This document shows positions 26,145-36,523 of a stretch of DNA of 64,000 bases, piece after piece. A program made the position numbers and the translations under genes. Where the stretch lies: NCBI RefSeq assembly GCF_023822005.2, contig NZ_CP098806.1, positions 3,348,001 through 3,412,000 of the forward strand, given 5' to 3'. Numbering within the stretch: the stretch's first letter is position 1; each line of letters begins with the position of its first letter. The stretch comes from Dyadobacter fanqingshengii (GTDB taxonomy: Bacteria; Bacteroidota; Bacteroidia; Cytophagales; Spirosomataceae). The notes under the pieces are model-generated. The model did no database searches. It was given only the letters and a program-made list of their open reading frames with translations, and was not told the origin of the DNA.

Positions 26145-28526
26145 CTACTCACTCCTGAGACTCTTCACTGGATTCATCAGCGCTGCCCTGATACTCTGAA
26201 AACTAACGGTCGCAAAAGCAATGGCGGTGGATAAAAATGCGGCTATCGCGAAGATCCACCAGTAAATGTCTGTTTTATAAGCAAAGTTTTCCAGCCAGCG
26301 ATACATTCCGTAGTAGGCTATCGGTGAGGCTATTACAAATGCAATGAGCACCAATTTCAGAAAATCCTTTGACAACAGTCCCACAATGCTGCCCGTAGAT
26401 GCGCCCATGACTTTCCGCACGCCAATTTCCTTTGTGCGCTGCATGGTGCTGTATGAAGCCAGGCCGAGTAATCCGAGGCAGGAAATGAAGATCGCCAGGA
26501 TAGCAAAATTGAAGAAAAGCTTCTCAAAACGTTCTTCGCTTCTGTATTGTCGGTCAAAAAACTCGTCCATAAAATAGTAACTGAATGGCCGGTTTGGCAT
26601 GATAGTCTTCCATTTTTGCTCCACAGCCGCGACGGTTTCTTTAATGTTGCCGCCGTCAATTTTGATGGAAACCAGCTCGCTGCCGCGTGGCTCAATGCGC
26701 ATTGTCAGCGGCTTGATTGTTTCCTGCAACGACCGGAAGTGAAAATCTTTGACAACACCCACAATCTTGCCCTCGCGGCCCCATTGCTTAAACCTGCGAC
26801 CGATAGCCTCCTCGGGCGAACTGTAACCAAAGAGCTTCACAGCCGCCTCGTTCATTACCATCGCCTGTGTTGTGTCTGTTCCAAAATCCCTTGAAAACGG
26901 ACGTCCGGCAGCCATTTTCAGGCCAAATTGTGGAATATAGTCAAAGTCAACAAAGTACAGATCCAGGTTTGCGATCTGTAAATCGCCGCTCTTATTCTCA
27001 ATTTCTGAATATGCGCCCGGATTGCCGCTGCCCGGCACGCTGGACGACGCCGCAGTCGATTTCACACCCGTTAAATCCGCCAGTGATTGCTTGAATGCAT
27101 CTTTCTTGGGATCGCCCTGCGAGTTTACGATCATCATCTGGTCCTTGCTAAAACCAAGATCGCGGTTGCGCATAAAATCCATTTGAATGTAAACCACGAT
27201 CGTAGCAATGATCAATGCAATGGATATCGCGAATTGAATGGTTACCAATGATTTTCTTAATAAAATACCTTTTACACTCGTGGTAAAACGGCCTTTTAAA
27301 ACCACTACGGGTTCAAATGACGATAGCACCAGCGCAGGATAAATTCCGGCCACTATGCCAATGAGAACAGCCGCAACGAACATTCCGGCCACGAAAGGCA
27401 TATTATCCAAAATCCCGGTGCTGATCACTTTGCCGGAAAGGTTATTAAACAGCGGGATCAATGCGGTGGAAAGCACAACTGCAAATACAAAAGCAATTAA
27501 ACACAAGAGAATGGATTCACTGATAAACTGTCTGGCAACGAGCATTTTAGGAGCGCCAACAACTTTCCGTATCCCTACTTCCTTCGCACGTTCCACAGAA
27601 CGCGCCGTGGTGAGGTTCACAAAATTAATGCAGGCGATCAGCAAAATAAATATGGCCACAACCGAAAACACATACACATTGTTCATGCTGCCGGACTCCG
27701 CCGTATCCCGTGTTGATTTCAGATAAACATCTCGCAACGGCTCCAAAAAGAGCGTGTAATACATTTGCGATTCTTTCATCGTCTTGCCTGCACGCCTTTC
27801 GAGGAACGCTGGGAATTTCTTTTCAAGCGCTGTTTTAGTGGTTCCGGGAGCGAGAAGTAAGTAAGTTGTCGCGCCGAAATTCCCCCATTGATCATCGAGG
27901 CCTTTGTTGAACCGCTGCGTCATCGTGGTCATCGACACGAACATATCGCCTTTGATCTGCGAATTTTCAGGAATGTCTTTCATCACGCCCGTTACCTTGG
28001 CCGGTAAGCCCTCGCCTGAAAGCAGCAAGGTTTGCCCGACAGGATCTGCGTCCCCGAAATACTTTTTTGCCGCTTTTTCCGTAAAAACAATGCTTAACTG
28101 ATCCTTTAAAGCGGTTTTAGGGTCGCCTTTAATGAGTTTGAAATCAAACACCTGGAATAGGGTTGAATCCGCAAAAACCGTTTTCTCTTCCTGGAATTTG
28201 ATGTCCCCTTTTCTTACCAAGAAACTTCCGCCGCTCACGCGCGTAAACGCTTCTACTTCGGGAAAATCACTTTTAATGCTTGGGGCAAAAGCCCAGGACG
28301 TGATGCCTGCATTAATGGTCTCGGAAGGCGTCTTAATGTCCGTTACCAGCCTGTAAATGCGGTCCGACTTGGTGTTGAACGCATCATAACTCAGCTCGAA
28401 GTTGACATAAAGAAATATCAGAAAACAGGCCGACATTCCGACGGTCAGCCCCATGATATTAATAAAAGAGAACACTTTGTGTTTCCACAAATTCCGAAGG
28501 GCAATTTTGAGGTAGTTTCTAAACAT
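26145..28526 (-). CDS. MacB/FtsX-type ABC permease 6
   Basis: 793 residues from the ATG at 28526 (MFRNYLKIALRNLWKHK, the family N-terminus). The frame extends 31 codons further up, but that part is not conserved and would run into the promoter-like element. First coupling region ACINFVNLTTARSVERAKEVGIRK; second TKEIGVRKVMGAS after YSTMQR rather than the usual AEQR. It heads a five-gene block (permeases 6, 5, 4, 3, 2) and is preceded by the paired-dyad region 28659-28695. Confidence 0.92.
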   Translation of the reverse strand: MFRNYLKIALRNLWKHKVFSFINIMGLTVGMSACFLIFLYVNFELSYDAFNTKSDRIYRLVTDIKTPSETINAGITSWAFAPSIKSDFPEVEAFTRVSGGSFLVRKGDIKFQEEKTVFADSTLFQVFDFKLIKGDPKTALKDQLSIVFTEKAAKKYFGDADPVGQTLLLSGEGLPAKVTGVMKDIPENSQIKGDMFVSMTTMTQRFNKGLDDQWGNFGATTYLLLAPGTTKTALEKKFPAFLERRAGKTMKESQMYYTLFLEPLRDVYLKSTRDTAESGSMNNVYVFSVVAIFILLIACINFVNLTTARSVERAKEVGIRKVVGAPKMLVARQFISESILLCLIAFVFAVVLSTALIPLFNNLSGKVISTGILDNMPFVAGMFVAAVLIGIVAGIYPALVLSSFEPVVVLKGRFTTSVKGILLRKSLVTIQFAISIALIIATIVVYIQMDFMRNRDLGFSKDQMMIVNSQGDPKKDAFKQSLADLTGVKSTAASSSVPGSGNPGAYSEIENKSGDLQIANLDLYFVDFDYIPQFGLKMAAGRPFSRDFGTDTTQAMVMNEAAVKLFGYSSPEEAIGRRFKQWGREGKIVGVVKDFHFRSLQETIKPLTMRIEPRGSELVSIKIDGGNIKETVAAVEQKWKTIMPNRPFSYYFMDEFFDRQYRSEERFEKLFFNFAILAIFISCLGLLGLASYSTMQRTKEIGVRKVMGASTGSIVGLLSKDFLKLVLIAFVIASPIAYYGMYRWLENFAYKTDIYWWIFAIAAFLSTAIAFATVSFQSIRAALMNPVKSLRSE

Positions 28527-28576
28527 GGCGACGGTTCGAAGATTTTTAAGGAGCGCCAGCTCAACGCTCATCGGAC

Positions 28577-28595
28577 TTTCAAAACATATGTGCCA
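28577..28595 (-). promoter_or_regulatory. TGGCAC promoter-like element of permease 6
   Basis: The minus strand reads TGGCACATATGTTTTGAAA, matching the permease 1/10 element at about 12 of 19 positions including TGGCA. It lies 50 bases before the ATG and 74 bp (centre to centre) from the dyad at 28659-28674. Confidence 0.4.
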
Positions 28596-28650
28596 AATTC
28601 CAAGCCATTTACAAATCATTCATTATCAATAAATTGTATGTTAAAACAAA

Positions 28651-28695
28651 AAATCAGCTGTCCGAAATCGAACAGCTGATTTTTCAGTTTGGACA
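28651..28695 (-). promoter_or_regulatory. Paired dyad sites, second one half conserved; also terminator-like
   Basis: Site 1 is TGTCCGAAATCGAACA (28659-28674), extended to a hairpin by AAATCAGC/GCTGATTT. About 21 bp on, only the right half TGGACA (28690-28695) of a second site is clear. On the minus strand the hairpin ends in TTTTTT, so it may also terminate the small lipoprotein gene. Confidence 0.6.
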
Positions 28696-28708
28696 TTAAG
28701 ATTGTGTA

Positions 28709-29125
28709 TTACTCATCTTTAAATTCGATCTCCTGCCCGTAAATAACCGTGTTATCTTCCAAAATGGCATAAGCGCGATAATAAACGTACGGGCCACAAG
28801 TGTTGCTGACGTCGTTCAGCTTGCTTTTTTTCCCTGGTAAAAATGGCATCGGGAAAATTTGCTTGTAATCAGTTTCAATAACCGGATTGGCCAGGGGCGC
28901 ATTTCCTTTTCCGGTTGTGGTATAGACCATTCCATATTCTTTGACGGGAATAGTCCCCACATCTTTGATGTCGAGATTAAAAGTGACACTGCACTTCCAG
29001 CCGTTGCCGGAGCTGAAATCCAGCGTTTCCAATTGAGGCGGAGTACCAGGAAGCTCATGATCCACGCAGGATTGCGCGAAAAGCATCAATGCAAATACAA
29101 GGGAATAATAGAGCGTACGGCGCAT
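28709..29125 (-). CDS. Small lipoprotein of unknown function
   Basis: 138 residues with lipobox FAQSC (Cys20) after a hydrophobic signal. The mature part is all-beta in character, with CSVTFNLDIKDVGTIPVKEYGMVYTT and a C-terminal YRAYAILEDNTVIYGQEIEF. That looks like a single immunoglobulin/fibronectin-type fold as in many Bacteroidota surface lipoproteins. The family cannot be named. It separates permease blocks 2 and 3 and is probably transcribed alone or by read-through from permease 7. Confidence 0.7.
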   Translation of the reverse strand: MRRTLYYSLVFALMLFAQSCVDHELPGTPPQLETLDFSSGNGWKCSVTFNLDIKDVGTIPVKEYGMVYTTTGKGNAPLANPVIETDYKQIFPMPFLPGKKSKLNDVSNTCGPYVYYRAYAILEDNTVIYGQEIEFKDE

Positions 29126-29131
29126 GTGAAC

Positions 29132-29222
29132 AGTAGTTTTGAGGTAGTTGAATATGACTATGTTTCAACAAATATTACAAAATATTCTTTGTATTATCAA
29201 AGGAAATATTCCTAAAACTACT
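29132..29222. repeat. Long-loop inverted repeat between lipoprotein and permease 7
   Basis: AGTAGTTTTGAGG (29132-29144) is the near-complement of CCTAAAACTACT (29211-29222), with a 66-base AT-rich loop. It could be a weak terminator of the block 29242-38926 or a site for rearrangement. Confidence 0.4.
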
Positions 29223-29241
29223 AATCGGTAAGTGATATACG

Positions 29242-31674
29242 TTAGTCACTCCTTAGTGACTTGACAGGGTTCATCAATGCGGCTTTAATGCTCTGAAAAC
29301 TAACCGTCGCGAAGGCAATCAAAATGGCCAGTAATGCGCTTACTGCGAACATCCACCAGCTGATACTGATCTTATCCTCAAAGTCTTGCAGCCATTTATC
29401 CATAAAATACCAGGCCACGGGAGACGCGAGTACAATGGCAATAAAAACGAGCAGGAGGAAATCTCGGGAAAGCAATCCTACTATACTGGAAACAGACGCG
29501 CCGAGTACTTTTCTGACACCAATTTCCTTCATGCGCTGCTGTGCCATAAATGTAGCAAGTCCAAAAAGTCCCAGGCAAGCGATGAAAATCGACAGTCCGG
29601 CAAAAATCTGATATAGCAAGCTCAATTGTCGTTCCTGGTTATAAAACTCTTCAATGCTCTGATCAAAGAATTTTCCCTGCATGGTCACTTCGGGAAATAC
29701 ACGCGCATAGGTTTGCTCGATCGCCGCCACGGCTCTTGACACGTTTTTAGTCTGCATCTTAATTCCTGCGAACCAGTAAAATTCAGCGCTGGGTTGAATC
29801 ACCATTGGCTTGGCAGCATCCCGGGCGGAATTGGCCTTAAAATCCTTTACCACACCCACAATAGGCTGCCATTTGCCTCGACCAATGCTGATGTTTTTGC
29901 CAAGGGCCTGCTCCGGATTTTTGACACCTACCTTGCGAAGGAATGTCTCATTCACCACACACGAACCAATGGAATCGCCTGCTAAATATGGCCCGCCGGC
30001 TGCGAATTCCAGTCCGTAGGTTTTGAAATAACGTTCGTCTGCAAACTTGGTAAACAATTGAAAATCTTCGTCTTTACCCCTGTTATCAAAAGCAAAATTT
30101 CCCGACCAATTGTTGTCGGATGATGGAACATCGGACGAAAAACTTGCCGAAGCAATGTCAGGGTTTTGCAAAAGTTGATTTCTGAATGTTTCAAAACGGC
30201 TTTTATACGCTTCATCCAAATTCACCGAATAAACGCCCTCTTTGACAAAACCAAGATCAAGATTACCAATGTATTTCATCTGCGCAATGGTTACGATAGT
30301 GCCCACAACCAGAATTTGAGAAATGCCAAATTGAACAATAATCAGCGTTTTTTGCAACGAAACCCCACCCAGCGACCGGTTTGAGATCTTGTTTTTTATC
30401 GCTTCGATAGGCCTGAACCCTGACATGACCACGGCGGGATAAAATCCCGCTACAAAGCTCACAGCTATTGCCAAACCGGCTACAAAAAGCCAAAGTTGGG
30501 GATTTTGTATAACGGGCAGATCCGCCGGCACGCGCGAAATTTTACCAAGTAACGGCATACTGAGCATGGCAATGGCAACCCCCAGAACAACTGCAAACCC
30601 CACAATAAGCACCGTTTCACTCAGAAACTGGCGCATCAATTCCGAACGGCCGCTGCCCAGCACTTTACGGACGCCCACTTCTTTGGAACGACGGGCGGAT
30701 TGAACGGTTGCGAGGTTTATGAAGTTAATGCAAGCCATGGAAATGATCAGAAACCCGATTACAACAAGCGTCCAAAGCACGTTTCTGGCAACGACATGAT
30801 CGGAATAATTGGGAAAACGGTCGTCATAATGCTGATCGGCGAGCGGGCTGAGGAAATGTTTGATCTTAAAATTATCTTTTTTGCTGTCGTAATGTTTGGC
30901 GACGAATTTGACCAGAAGCTTGTCAATGCTTGCAGGCTTTACGTTTTCGGGTAAAAGCACAAATAACTGATCATTGCTGCTCGTTCCACCCCAACTTTCG
31001 AAACCACCGAAGCCGAATAATAACGGCTGCTGCCTTTTTGACTCATAAGAAACCACGATATCGACCGGGAAATCTGTGTTTAAAGGCCGATTTGCAAGAA
31101 TCCCGCCCACTTTCATCACCGTTTTATTATTGATCTTGACAAATTGCCCCATAGCTTCCTGCCATTTACCAAAGTATTTTTCCGCCCGTCTTTGCGAAAG
31201 GACGATCACATTGGGGTCTTTCAAAACGGTTTTTGAACCTGCTAGAAATGGGAAGTCAAAGACATCAAAAAACTCAGGAACAGTGAGTAACCCCTCATTG
31301 TCTTCATAAAACTTTTTGGCGGATGTCTGATTGTTTGCGTCTTTTCCAAGGATAGTTACCTGCGGATCCAATGTTCCGTATACCGGCACCAGCTTTTCAA
31401 ACTGCGGAACGTCCACTTTCAATGCTGCGAAAAAAGGAAGCGGGTTTCCTGGTGTAAAGTCGGTTTGCCCGGTCGCATAGTCCGTTTGCCTTACAATGCG
31501 GTAAATGCGGTTGTATTTGCTGTGGAATTTATCAAATCCTGCTTCGTAGGAATAGACCACATACAGCAACAGGCACGCAGCCACGCCCACAGACAGGCCC
31601 ATCACATTCAGGATGGTGTAGTTGCGGTAACGCAAAACCGTACGCAACGCGATTTTCAAATGATTTTTCAGCAT
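29242..31674 (-). CDS. MacB/FtsX-type ABC permease 7
   Basis: 810 residues. First coupling region is ACINFINLATVQSARRSKEVGVRKVLGSGRSEL; second reads MAQQRMKEIGVRK. The NLAT-x-Q signature, the NPLPFFAALK/MPLPALAALR stretch after TM1, and the NW-[ST]G-F region of domain 2 link it to permease 12 (45713-48127). It ends KSLRSD rather than SE. It is last in its four-gene block, 28 bases after permease 8. Confidence 0.93.
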   Translation of the reverse strand: MLKNHLKIALRTVLRYRNYTILNVMGLSVGVAACLLLYVVYSYEAGFDKFHSKYNRIYRIVRQTDYATGQTDFTPGNPLPFFAALKVDVPQFEKLVPVYGTLDPQVTILGKDANNQTSAKKFYEDNEGLLTVPEFFDVFDFPFLAGSKTVLKDPNVIVLSQRRAEKYFGKWQEAMGQFVKINNKTVMKVGGILANRPLNTDFPVDIVVSYESKRQQPLLFGFGGFESWGGTSSNDQLFVLLPENVKPASIDKLLVKFVAKHYDSKKDNFKIKHFLSPLADQHYDDRFPNYSDHVVARNVLWTLVVIGFLIISMACINFINLATVQSARRSKEVGVRKVLGSGRSELMRQFLSETVLIVGFAVVLGVAIAMLSMPLLGKISRVPADLPVIQNPQLWLFVAGLAIAVSFVAGFYPAVVMSGFRPIEAIKNKISNRSLGGVSLQKTLIIVQFGISQILVVGTIVTIAQMKYIGNLDLGFVKEGVYSVNLDEAYKSRFETFRNQLLQNPDIASASFSSDVPSSDNNWSGNFAFDNRGKDEDFQLFTKFADERYFKTYGLEFAAGGPYLAGDSIGSCVVNETFLRKVGVKNPEQALGKNISIGRGKWQPIVGVVKDFKANSARDAAKPMVIQPSAEFYWFAGIKMQTKNVSRAVAAIEQTYARVFPEVTMQGKFFDQSIEEFYNQERQLSLLYQIFAGLSIFIACLGLFGLATFMAQQRMKEIGVRKVLGASVSSIVGLLSRDFLLLVFIAIVLASPVAWYFMDKWLQDFEDKISISWWMFAVSALLAILIAFATVSFQSIKAALMNPVKSLRSD

Positions 31675-31702
31675 AAATTCAGGTTTTAAGGCTGAGGCCA
31701 GC

Positions 31703-34078
31703 TTATTCGTTTTTTAAAGACTCAACCGGATTCATCAATGCAGCCCGGATACTTTGGAAACTAATGGTAACCAATGCAATAACAATGGCTAAACTGCCGG
31801 CTGCAACGAATATCCAGACGGGCATCTGAATTTTGTAAGTGAAATCCTGCAACCATTTGTCCATAAAATAATACGCAACAGGCACGGCCAACACGATTGC
31901 TATGACCACAAGTTTTACAAAATCCTTTGAAAGCAATGTGACTATTGCCGAAACAGATGCACCGAGCACTTTACGAATGCCAATTTCCTTGGTGCGGGTT
32001 TCGGCGGTGAAAGTAACTAAGCCAAAAAGGCCCATGCAGGCAATAAAAATCGCTAATCCCGTGAAGACCGAGAACATGGTTGACATCCGGATCTCCGTTT
32101 TGAATGTTTCATTGAAAGCCTCGTCAAGGAAATAATATTCAAATGGCTTCTCGTGATCGTATTTCTTGAATATTTTGCCGATCAATGCGACTTTCTCCTG
32201 AATGTCGGCATTCGGATCCAGGCGGGCGTAAAGCACGCCGTTTGATCCGGGAAAGTTGAGAATGTTGGTGGTGTCGCTCACAATCATCAATTCCATCGCC
32301 TTAATGCCGCTTTGCAGCGAAGTGAAATGGAAATCCTGGACGATGCCCGCAATTTCATCCTTCTCGCCAAGCAACTGCCCTATGGGATTCCCTTTGATTC
32401 CCAGTTCCTTAATGGCAGCCTCATTCAACAGCACATGATTCCGGTTTTTCATAACGCCAGCCGCAGGTTCCGTTTTCCATTTCAGGCCCAGGGTTTTTAT
32501 AAACTGATTGTCGGTGATCATATTGGCCAGGCCAACATCGGTTTTTGTGGTAAAATTTTTGATAAACCACATATTGTAACCTTTGAAAAGTCCAGCATTG
32601 GTCACCGTTACGTTCTGGACGCCCACTTGCTGTTTAATCTCGTCGCGCAGCGGAAAATAGCTTTTGGCAACCGTTGCTGAAAGTGGAATGCTCAGGATCT
32701 GATCTTTATATAACCCCAACTTTTTATTTTGCATAAACGTCAGCTGGTTTTTCACAATCAGACTACAAATGATCAGCGCTATGGAAACCGTGAATTGGAA
32801 AACCATGAAAAACTTCCGTAATGTGGCGCCGTTGTGGTTTCCTCCAAATCTTCCTTTTAAGACATCCAACGGTGCAAATCCGGATAAAATCAATGCTGGA
32901 TAACTCCCGGCGATCAGAGCAGAAAGGATCAGCAAGACAACCAGAAAGCCTAAAAATGACGGAGAGACGAGAAACGAGGTGTCAATTTGCAGATTAAGCA
33001 GGTCGTAAAATGGCTGCTGCAAGAGAAATACAAAAATAAATGCAAGAGCAAAAGCAAGCACGCATACCAATACAGATTCTGCGTAAAATTGGCGGACCAA
33101 ACCACTCCTACCCGCGCCTATGACCTTGCGAACGCCCACCTCTTTTGCCCGCAATGTGGCACGAGCGGTGGTGAGGCTCATATAATTGAAAAGCGCCAGC
33201 GACAGAATCAGTAAAGCGACGCCAGCAAAAATGGTGATCAGCTTCGAGTTACCCGAATCATTAAAATTATTGCCTAAATGCGTGGTGGCAAAACCTTCGA
33301 GCATATAAGTGGCCTGGTTATCGAATGCACCCGTGCGCATGCCCTCCCGTTTGATATTTTTCTCTACGGCCGCCACCGACTTTTCTGAATCCAGAAGCAG
33401 GTAAAGATTGAATGCACCGGCGTTGTCCCAAGCATTTTTATTATTTTCGCTCAGGGCGGGAAATGTTAAGGATGAGAGTATAAAATCAAAATTGAATGTG
33501 GAGTTGGACGGTGGATTTTCGGCGACACCTGTAATGCGCAAAGGGTGTTTTCCTTCGTATATCAGCGTTTTACCAAGAGGGTCGCTTTGACCAAAATACT
33601 TTTCAGCCGCACGTTCCGAGATAACCACGTCAAAGGGGTTTTCCAATACTGCTTTGGTGTTTCCTGCTTTAAGTTTAAATGTAAAAATGCTGAGGAAAGA
33701 GGGATCAGCAAACATTACATTTTTCTCAAAAAACACCTCCGAAGGCTTTTCCGGATTTTTGATAACTACCTTATCGACAATCGTTTTAACCCGCGCGAAA
33801 TCTTTTACCTGTGGGTTATACTCCTTTAAAACGGGTCCAAGCTTTGTTGAAAATGAGTTAAACTGCAGGTCCGTTTCGCCCATTTTCACCCGCGCCAGGA
33901 TCCGGTAAAGGCGCTCATGGTTCGTATGGAATTTATCAAAACTAAACTCATGCATTACGAACATGAGTATCAGCACGGAAACGGCCATTCCGCCAGCCAG
34001 TCCAAAAATATTTATAAAAGAGTAAGTCTTGTTTCGGGCAAGATTCCTCAGCGCAATTTTGAGATAATTTTGAAGCAT
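31703..34078 (-). CDS. MacB/FtsX-type ABC permease 8
   Basis: 791 residues. The segment before the first coupling motif is divergent (LALFNYMSLTTARATLRAKEVGVRK, lacking the ACINF pattern), while the second is standard (AETRTKEIGIRKVLGAS). The C-terminus is NPVESLKNE. Periplasmic domain 1 is short and polar, starting DLQFNSFSTKLGPVLKEYNPQVKD. It is third in its block, 11 bases after permease 9. No close partner in the window. Confidence 0.92.
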   Translation of the reverse strand: MLQNYLKIALRNLARNKTYSFINIFGLAGGMAVSVLILMFVMHEFSFDKFHTNHERLYRILARVKMGETDLQFNSFSTKLGPVLKEYNPQVKDFARVKTIVDKVVIKNPEKPSEVFFEKNVMFADPSFLSIFTFKLKAGNTKAVLENPFDVVISERAAEKYFGQSDPLGKTLIYEGKHPLRITGVAENPPSNSTFNFDFILSSLTFPALSENNKNAWDNAGAFNLYLLLDSEKSVAAVEKNIKREGMRTGAFDNQATYMLEGFATTHLGNNFNDSGNSKLITIFAGVALLILSLALFNYMSLTTARATLRAKEVGVRKVIGAGRSGLVRQFYAESVLVCVLAFALAFIFVFLLQQPFYDLLNLQIDTSFLVSPSFLGFLVVLLILSALIAGSYPALILSGFAPLDVLKGRFGGNHNGATLRKFFMVFQFTVSIALIICSLIVKNQLTFMQNKKLGLYKDQILSIPLSATVAKSYFPLRDEIKQQVGVQNVTVTNAGLFKGYNMWFIKNFTTKTDVGLANMITDNQFIKTLGLKWKTEPAAGVMKNRNHVLLNEAAIKELGIKGNPIGQLLGEKDEIAGIVQDFHFTSLQSGIKAMELMIVSDTTNILNFPGSNGVLYARLDPNADIQEKVALIGKIFKKYDHEKPFEYYFLDEAFNETFKTEIRMSTMFSVFTGLAIFIACMGLFGLVTFTAETRTKEIGIRKVLGASVSAIVTLLSKDFVKLVVIAIVLAVPVAYYFMDKWLQDFTYKIQMPVWIFVAAGSLAIVIALVTISFQSIRAALMNPVESLKNE

Positions 34079-34089
34079 AGGCTTAATTT

Positions 34090-36501
34090 TTACTCACTTT
34101 TCAACGACTTCACCGGGTTCATTAACGCGGCTTTGATGCTTTGGAAACTAATGGTGAATAAGGCGATTGCAATAGCTGCGAGCCCTACTATTATAAATAT
34201 CCAGGGACTGATTTTAATTTGGTAAGCGAAGTCGGAGAGCCATTTGTTCATGCCATACCATGCGGCTGGCGTAGCAATTGCAATCGCCACAAGTATCATT
34301 TTCACAAAATCTTTCGAAAGCAACATAACAATACTCGCAACCGAAGCTCCCAGCACTTTTCTGACTCCAATTTCTTTCGTTCTCTGTTCTGAGATGAATG
34401 CTATTAATGCGAATAGTCCGAGGCAGGATATAAAAATGGCTATGCCCGAAAATAGCCCTAGAATAGCAGAAACGCGTGTTTCGGCCTTATACATTTCATC
34501 AAATTCCTGATCCAGGAAATGATATTCGAAAGGCCGCATCGGGAAATTATCTTTCCAACGTTGTCTCAGCAGATCTACGGCCTGCCCTGATTCGTTGCCC
34601 GAAACTTTTACCATTACTTTTCCAAAATAACTGTATTCCGGAATAATGGCGATGGGACCTATTTTTTCATGCAATGACCGGAAGTGAAAATCCTGCGCAA
34701 CCGCTTTAACTGCTCCTTCCCTGCCATTCATATTGACCATCTTTCCAACGGCGGTTTCAGCGGTCCATCCTAATGCTTTCACCGCGGATTCGTTTAAAAT
34801 GAACGCATATTTTCTTAACGCGACAGAATCGGTGGTTGCCTGCAGAATATCAGTGTCGTTGAAATTTTGCCCGGCAATCAAACGCATCCCGAGTGTGGGC
34901 ACGAAATCCTTTTCTACGGGAATTGCCGTAATATTCATCTGGAAATCCTGCGGTTTATCGCTTGCAGATATTGTATAGCCGCCTTGTACATTAATAGGGG
35001 AATCATAAGACGCGGTGACATATTTAACGATCGGATTATTGAGCAACTCATTTTTCATCGAAGCCAGTTTTCCAGCAGAAATGCCTGAACCGACATCCAT
35101 AACGATGATTTGTGATGCGCCAAGGCCGAGACCTTTATTCTGGATATAATGAAGTTGCTGGTTGGCAATGATCGTTCCAATGATAAAAAGGATTGAAATC
35201 GTAAATTGAAAAACGACCAGCGTGCTGCGCAAACCGCTTCCGCTATTCGCTGCAAGCACCTTTCCCTTTAAAACTTTTATTGGCTCAAACCTGGAAAGCA
35301 CTGCGGCCGGATAGATTCCAGATAACAATGTCACGCTGATCGCCAATGCAATGAGCAACAAGATCACGGAATAGGCTGGCCATATGCGTAGTCCAAGCGC
35401 AGTTTCAGTAATATTGCTGATTATTGGAAAGCCTAAAAGAGAAATCAGCAATCCTACGATGGTTGCCGCAATCGTTATCAGGCCACATTCAAACAAATAC
35501 TGGCGGAAAACCTGTATTCTGGCGGCGCCCATTACTTTTCGCACGCCTACTTCACGTGCCCGGACTGCGGATCGGGCGGTGACCAGATTCACAAAATTAA
35601 TGCATGCAATAACCAGAATGAGTAAAGCAACGCCAGAGAGAATATAGACGTATTTGTAATTACCTGACGCTTCCAGGCCGGCGGAAACTTTGGAGTGGAG
35701 GTGAATGCGGTTAAATGCTTCCAGTTCAAGTTTTATTTTGGAAGATGGATCTTGCGGATTATTCAGGTTTTTGGCAGCAAACTGATCCACTTTTGCCTGT
35801 AATGTTTCCACCTTTGCCTGTGGCTGGAGCAAAAGATAAGTGTAGTCGTTCGCAGAATCAAAAGCTTCTGTTTTGGATCGGGGTAACGTGCTGTAACTGC
35901 CTAGCCAATTGAATTTTATATGCGAATATGATGGAACATCGGCAATGACCCCTGTAACTTGCATTATCAGCTTTTCATTCATCGTAACCGACTTCCCGAT
36001 CGCGCTTTCCCCACCGAAATATTTTCGGGCAGTGGTCTCATCTATAACGACTGAATTAGGCTGGGCCAATGCCGTAGCCTGATCGCCTTCGATAAATTGG
36101 GTTGGAAATATTCTGAAAAATGATTCGTCTGCAAAAAGGACTTTTTTCTCGTTGAACAGCTTATCATTGTATTTCATGGCAACAGCTCCTCCGGCACTGT
36201 AAGGATAAAGCCTGACAGCATCCTTAATTTCACCAAATTCTCTCGCGAAAGCGGGTGCCACACCCGTGGGTGTGACGGCGACCTGAACCGGCTCGCTATC
36301 ACCGGATTGATAAGAGAAATTAACCCTGACAATGTGATCAGCATTCACTTGAAAGCGGTCATAACGGGTTTCATGAAGCACAAATGTGGCTAGCAAAAGG
36401 AAACAACCAATTCCCATTGCAAGTCCTATTGTACTGATAATGGAGTTGGTTTTGTACTTCCAGAGATTCCGGACGGCGATTTTAAAATAATTTTTTAGCA
36501 T
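34090..36501 (-). CDS. MacB/FtsX-type ABC permease 9
   Basis: 803 residues from the ATG at 36501 (MLKNYFKIAVRNLWKYK); an upstream in-frame ATG at 36531 would overlap permease 10 and is rejected. First coupling region ACINFVNLVTARSAVRAREVGVRK; second SEQRTKEIGVRKVLGAS. Its last 65 coding bases (34106-34170) match permease 10 at 64 of 65 positions although the rest of the proteins differ strongly. Second in its block, 22 bases after permease 10. Confidence 0.92.
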   Translation of the reverse strand: MLKNYFKIAVRNLWKYKTNSIISTIGLAMGIGCFLLLATFVLHETRYDRFQVNADHIVRVNFSYQSGDSEPVQVAVTPTGVAPAFAREFGEIKDAVRLYPYSAGGAVAMKYNDKLFNEKKVLFADESFFRIFPTQFIEGDQATALAQPNSVVIDETTARKYFGGESAIGKSVTMNEKLIMQVTGVIADVPSYSHIKFNWLGSYSTLPRSKTEAFDSANDYTYLLLQPQAKVETLQAKVDQFAAKNLNNPQDPSSKIKLELEAFNRIHLHSKVSAGLEASGNYKYVYILSGVALLILVIACINFVNLVTARSAVRAREVGVRKVMGAARIQVFRQYLFECGLITIAATIVGLLISLLGFPIISNITETALGLRIWPAYSVILLLIALAISVTLLSGIYPAAVLSRFEPIKVLKGKVLAANSGSGLRSTLVVFQFTISILFIIGTIIANQQLHYIQNKGLGLGASQIIVMDVGSGISAGKLASMKNELLNNPIVKYVTASYDSPINVQGGYTISASDKPQDFQMNITAIPVEKDFVPTLGMRLIAGQNFNDTDILQATTDSVALRKYAFILNESAVKALGWTAETAVGKMVNMNGREGAVKAVAQDFHFRSLHEKIGPIAIIPEYSYFGKVMVKVSGNESGQAVDLLRQRWKDNFPMRPFEYHFLDQEFDEMYKAETRVSAILGLFSGIAIFISCLGLFALIAFISEQRTKEIGVRKVLGASVASIVMLLSKDFVKMILVAIAIATPAAWYGMNKWLSDFAYQIKISPWIFIIVGLAAIAIALFTISFQSIKAALMNPVKSLKSE

Positions 36502-36523
36502 GTGTTTGTTATAGGTTTGAAAA

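Noticed and set aside
28527..28619. 31-codon N-terminal extension of permease 6
   Set aside because: It is not conserved in the other permeases and overlaps the promoter-like element; all neighbours start at the NYLKIA-type motif.
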